From the NCBI RefSeq assembly GCF_003058055.1, contig NZ_QBTZ01000001.1, positions 3,428,001 through 3,492,000 on the forward strand: a stretch of 64,000 nt of DNA, given 5' to 3'. Both the position numbers and the translations under genes were made by a program. The notes under the pieces were generated by a model that was not told the DNA's origin, did not search any database, and saw nothing but the letters and a program-made list of their open reading frames with translations. Shown piece after piece: positions 63,572 to 64,000 of the stretch (position 1 is its first letter; every line of letters begins with the position of its first letter). The DNA comes from Acidovorax sp. 107 (lineage in GTDB: Bacteria > Pseudomonadota > Gammaproteobacteria > Burkholderiales > Burkholderiaceae_C).

Positions 63572-64000
63572 TCAGGTCGATGTAGCGGGACGGGGCGCTT
63601 CGCCTGCGGTCAGCGTGGCGCGCAGCGCGTCCAGCGCGGGCGACTGGTAGCCGCGCCGGTGCACCAGCACCGTGTCGCACGTGGCCAGGGGCACCAGACG
63701 CAGCGCGGGCGGCTCGCGCATGAGGTCGATCACGGCCTGGGGCACCACGCCCGCGCAGCGCCCCGACGCCACGCAGGCCAGGATGGCGTGGTAGGACGCC
63801 AATTCCAGCACCTGGGGCGGCGTGCCGCTCTTTTGCTGCATGAAAGCTTCGCCCATGCGGCGGTAGGTGCAGCCGCCGCCAAAGGCGGCCAGGGTGTCCA
63901 GTTGCAGGTCGGCCGGTGCGGCCACTGGGGGATGGTTGGCGGGCAGCGCCAGCATCAGGGTTTCGGTAAACACGGGCGCGCGCTCCACCGGAGCATCGGC
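63572..64000 (-). CDS. LysR-family regulator, C-terminal part (cut by window edge)
   Basis: The reading frame is open to the window end; 142 codons of the effector-binding domain are visible, starting ADAPVERAPVFTETLMLALP. Segments LQLDTLAAFGGGCTYRRM and LELASYHAILACVASGRCAG then VVPQAVIDLM fit the second subdomain of LysR regulators. The DNA-binding half lies beyond the window. It probably controls the adjacent nitronate monooxygenase, but they are on the same strand, not divergent, so the target may be on its other side. Confidence 0.88.
   Translation of the reverse strand, partial: ADAPVERAPVFTETLMLALPANHPPVAAPADLQLDTLAAFGGGCTYRRMGEAFMQQKSGTPPQVLELASYHAILACVASGRCAGVVPQAVIDLMREPPALRLVPLATCDTVLVHRRGYQSPALDALRATLTAGEAPRPATST

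Overview
The window is GC-rich, gene-dense DNA from a betaproteobacterium. It looks like family Comamonadaceae (Acidovorax or a close relative). The reasons are the TorF-type porin/glnK/amtB operon, an orphan Bug-type (tripartite tricarboxylate family) binding protein, a HAAT-type ABC transporter beside a molybdenum hydroxylase, a second infA next to a small RRM protein, and a family of short intergenic repeats I associate with this group. The taxonomic call is inference from gene content. No rRNA, tRNA or CRISPR array was recognised.

Layout. 0-8.1 kb: end of livM, then livG and livF, a Tat-exported nicotinamidase-like amidase, a HAAT binding protein, a 2Fe-2S subunit and a large molybdopterin/tri-heme cytochrome c fusion. 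Together they read as uptake, deamidation and ring hydroxylation of a nicotinamide/nicotinate-like compound. 8.3-14.4 kb: a lipoprotein, a 38-codon ORF, an EVE-domain protein, a LysE exporter divergent from an Lrp regulator, two VOC proteins, and pobR/pobA (4-hydroxybenzoate hydroxylase and its AraC-type regulator). 14.4-19.9 kb: an accessory stretch of lower coding density with an IS3-family OrfA remnant, a possible chemoreceptor fragment, a BLUF blue-light receptor, an orphan histidine kinase and an intact IS2-group insertion sequence with target duplication. 20.0-20.9 kb: RRM protein, IF-1 and a small conserved-looking protein.

21.4-31.3 kb is an aromatic-acid island. It holds a tannase/feruloyl-esterase-family lipoprotein, an acyl-CoA dehydrogenase, a Bug-type binding protein, an SDR dehydrogenase, feruloyl-CoA synthase and an enoyl-CoA hydratase. 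Divergent from these is an amidohydrolase-family enzyme, followed by a MarR regulator. This matches a CoA-dependent beta-oxidative hydroxycinnamate pathway, with a large inverted repeat between the two divergent units as the likely operator. 31.5-36 kb: comM, then a TorF porin-glnK-amtB operon behind a recognisable sigma-54 promoter and an NtrC-like site. 36.2-43.8 kb: glcE, a DUF1275 protein, glcF, a ProQ/FinO RNA chaperone, DUF2798, GyrI-like, a WYL regulator, an ankyrin protein and glutathione peroxidase.

43.9-55.9 kb: EamA transporter, lplT and alr (divergent), a Gly-rich membrane protein, marR divergent from a siderophore-interacting reductase with two perfect palindromic operators, argP/argO, a peptide-type ABC binding protein, GST, panE and an HpaI-type aldolase. 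56.0-62.2 kb: radA, a small membrane protein, ilvE, a zinc-finger protein and a lipopolysaccharide assembly set (GT2, O-antigen ligase, GT4). 62.4-64 kb: nitronate monooxygenase and the C-terminal end of a LysR regulator.

Two dispersed repeat families (called R1 and R2 here) punctuate the gaps. There are ten R1 copies, one of them inside glcE, and two R2 copies. I see no wholly new defence or mobile system. The best leads are the R1 family, the tandem MarR operators, the nitrogen-regulated porin operon and the heteroaromatic amide module.
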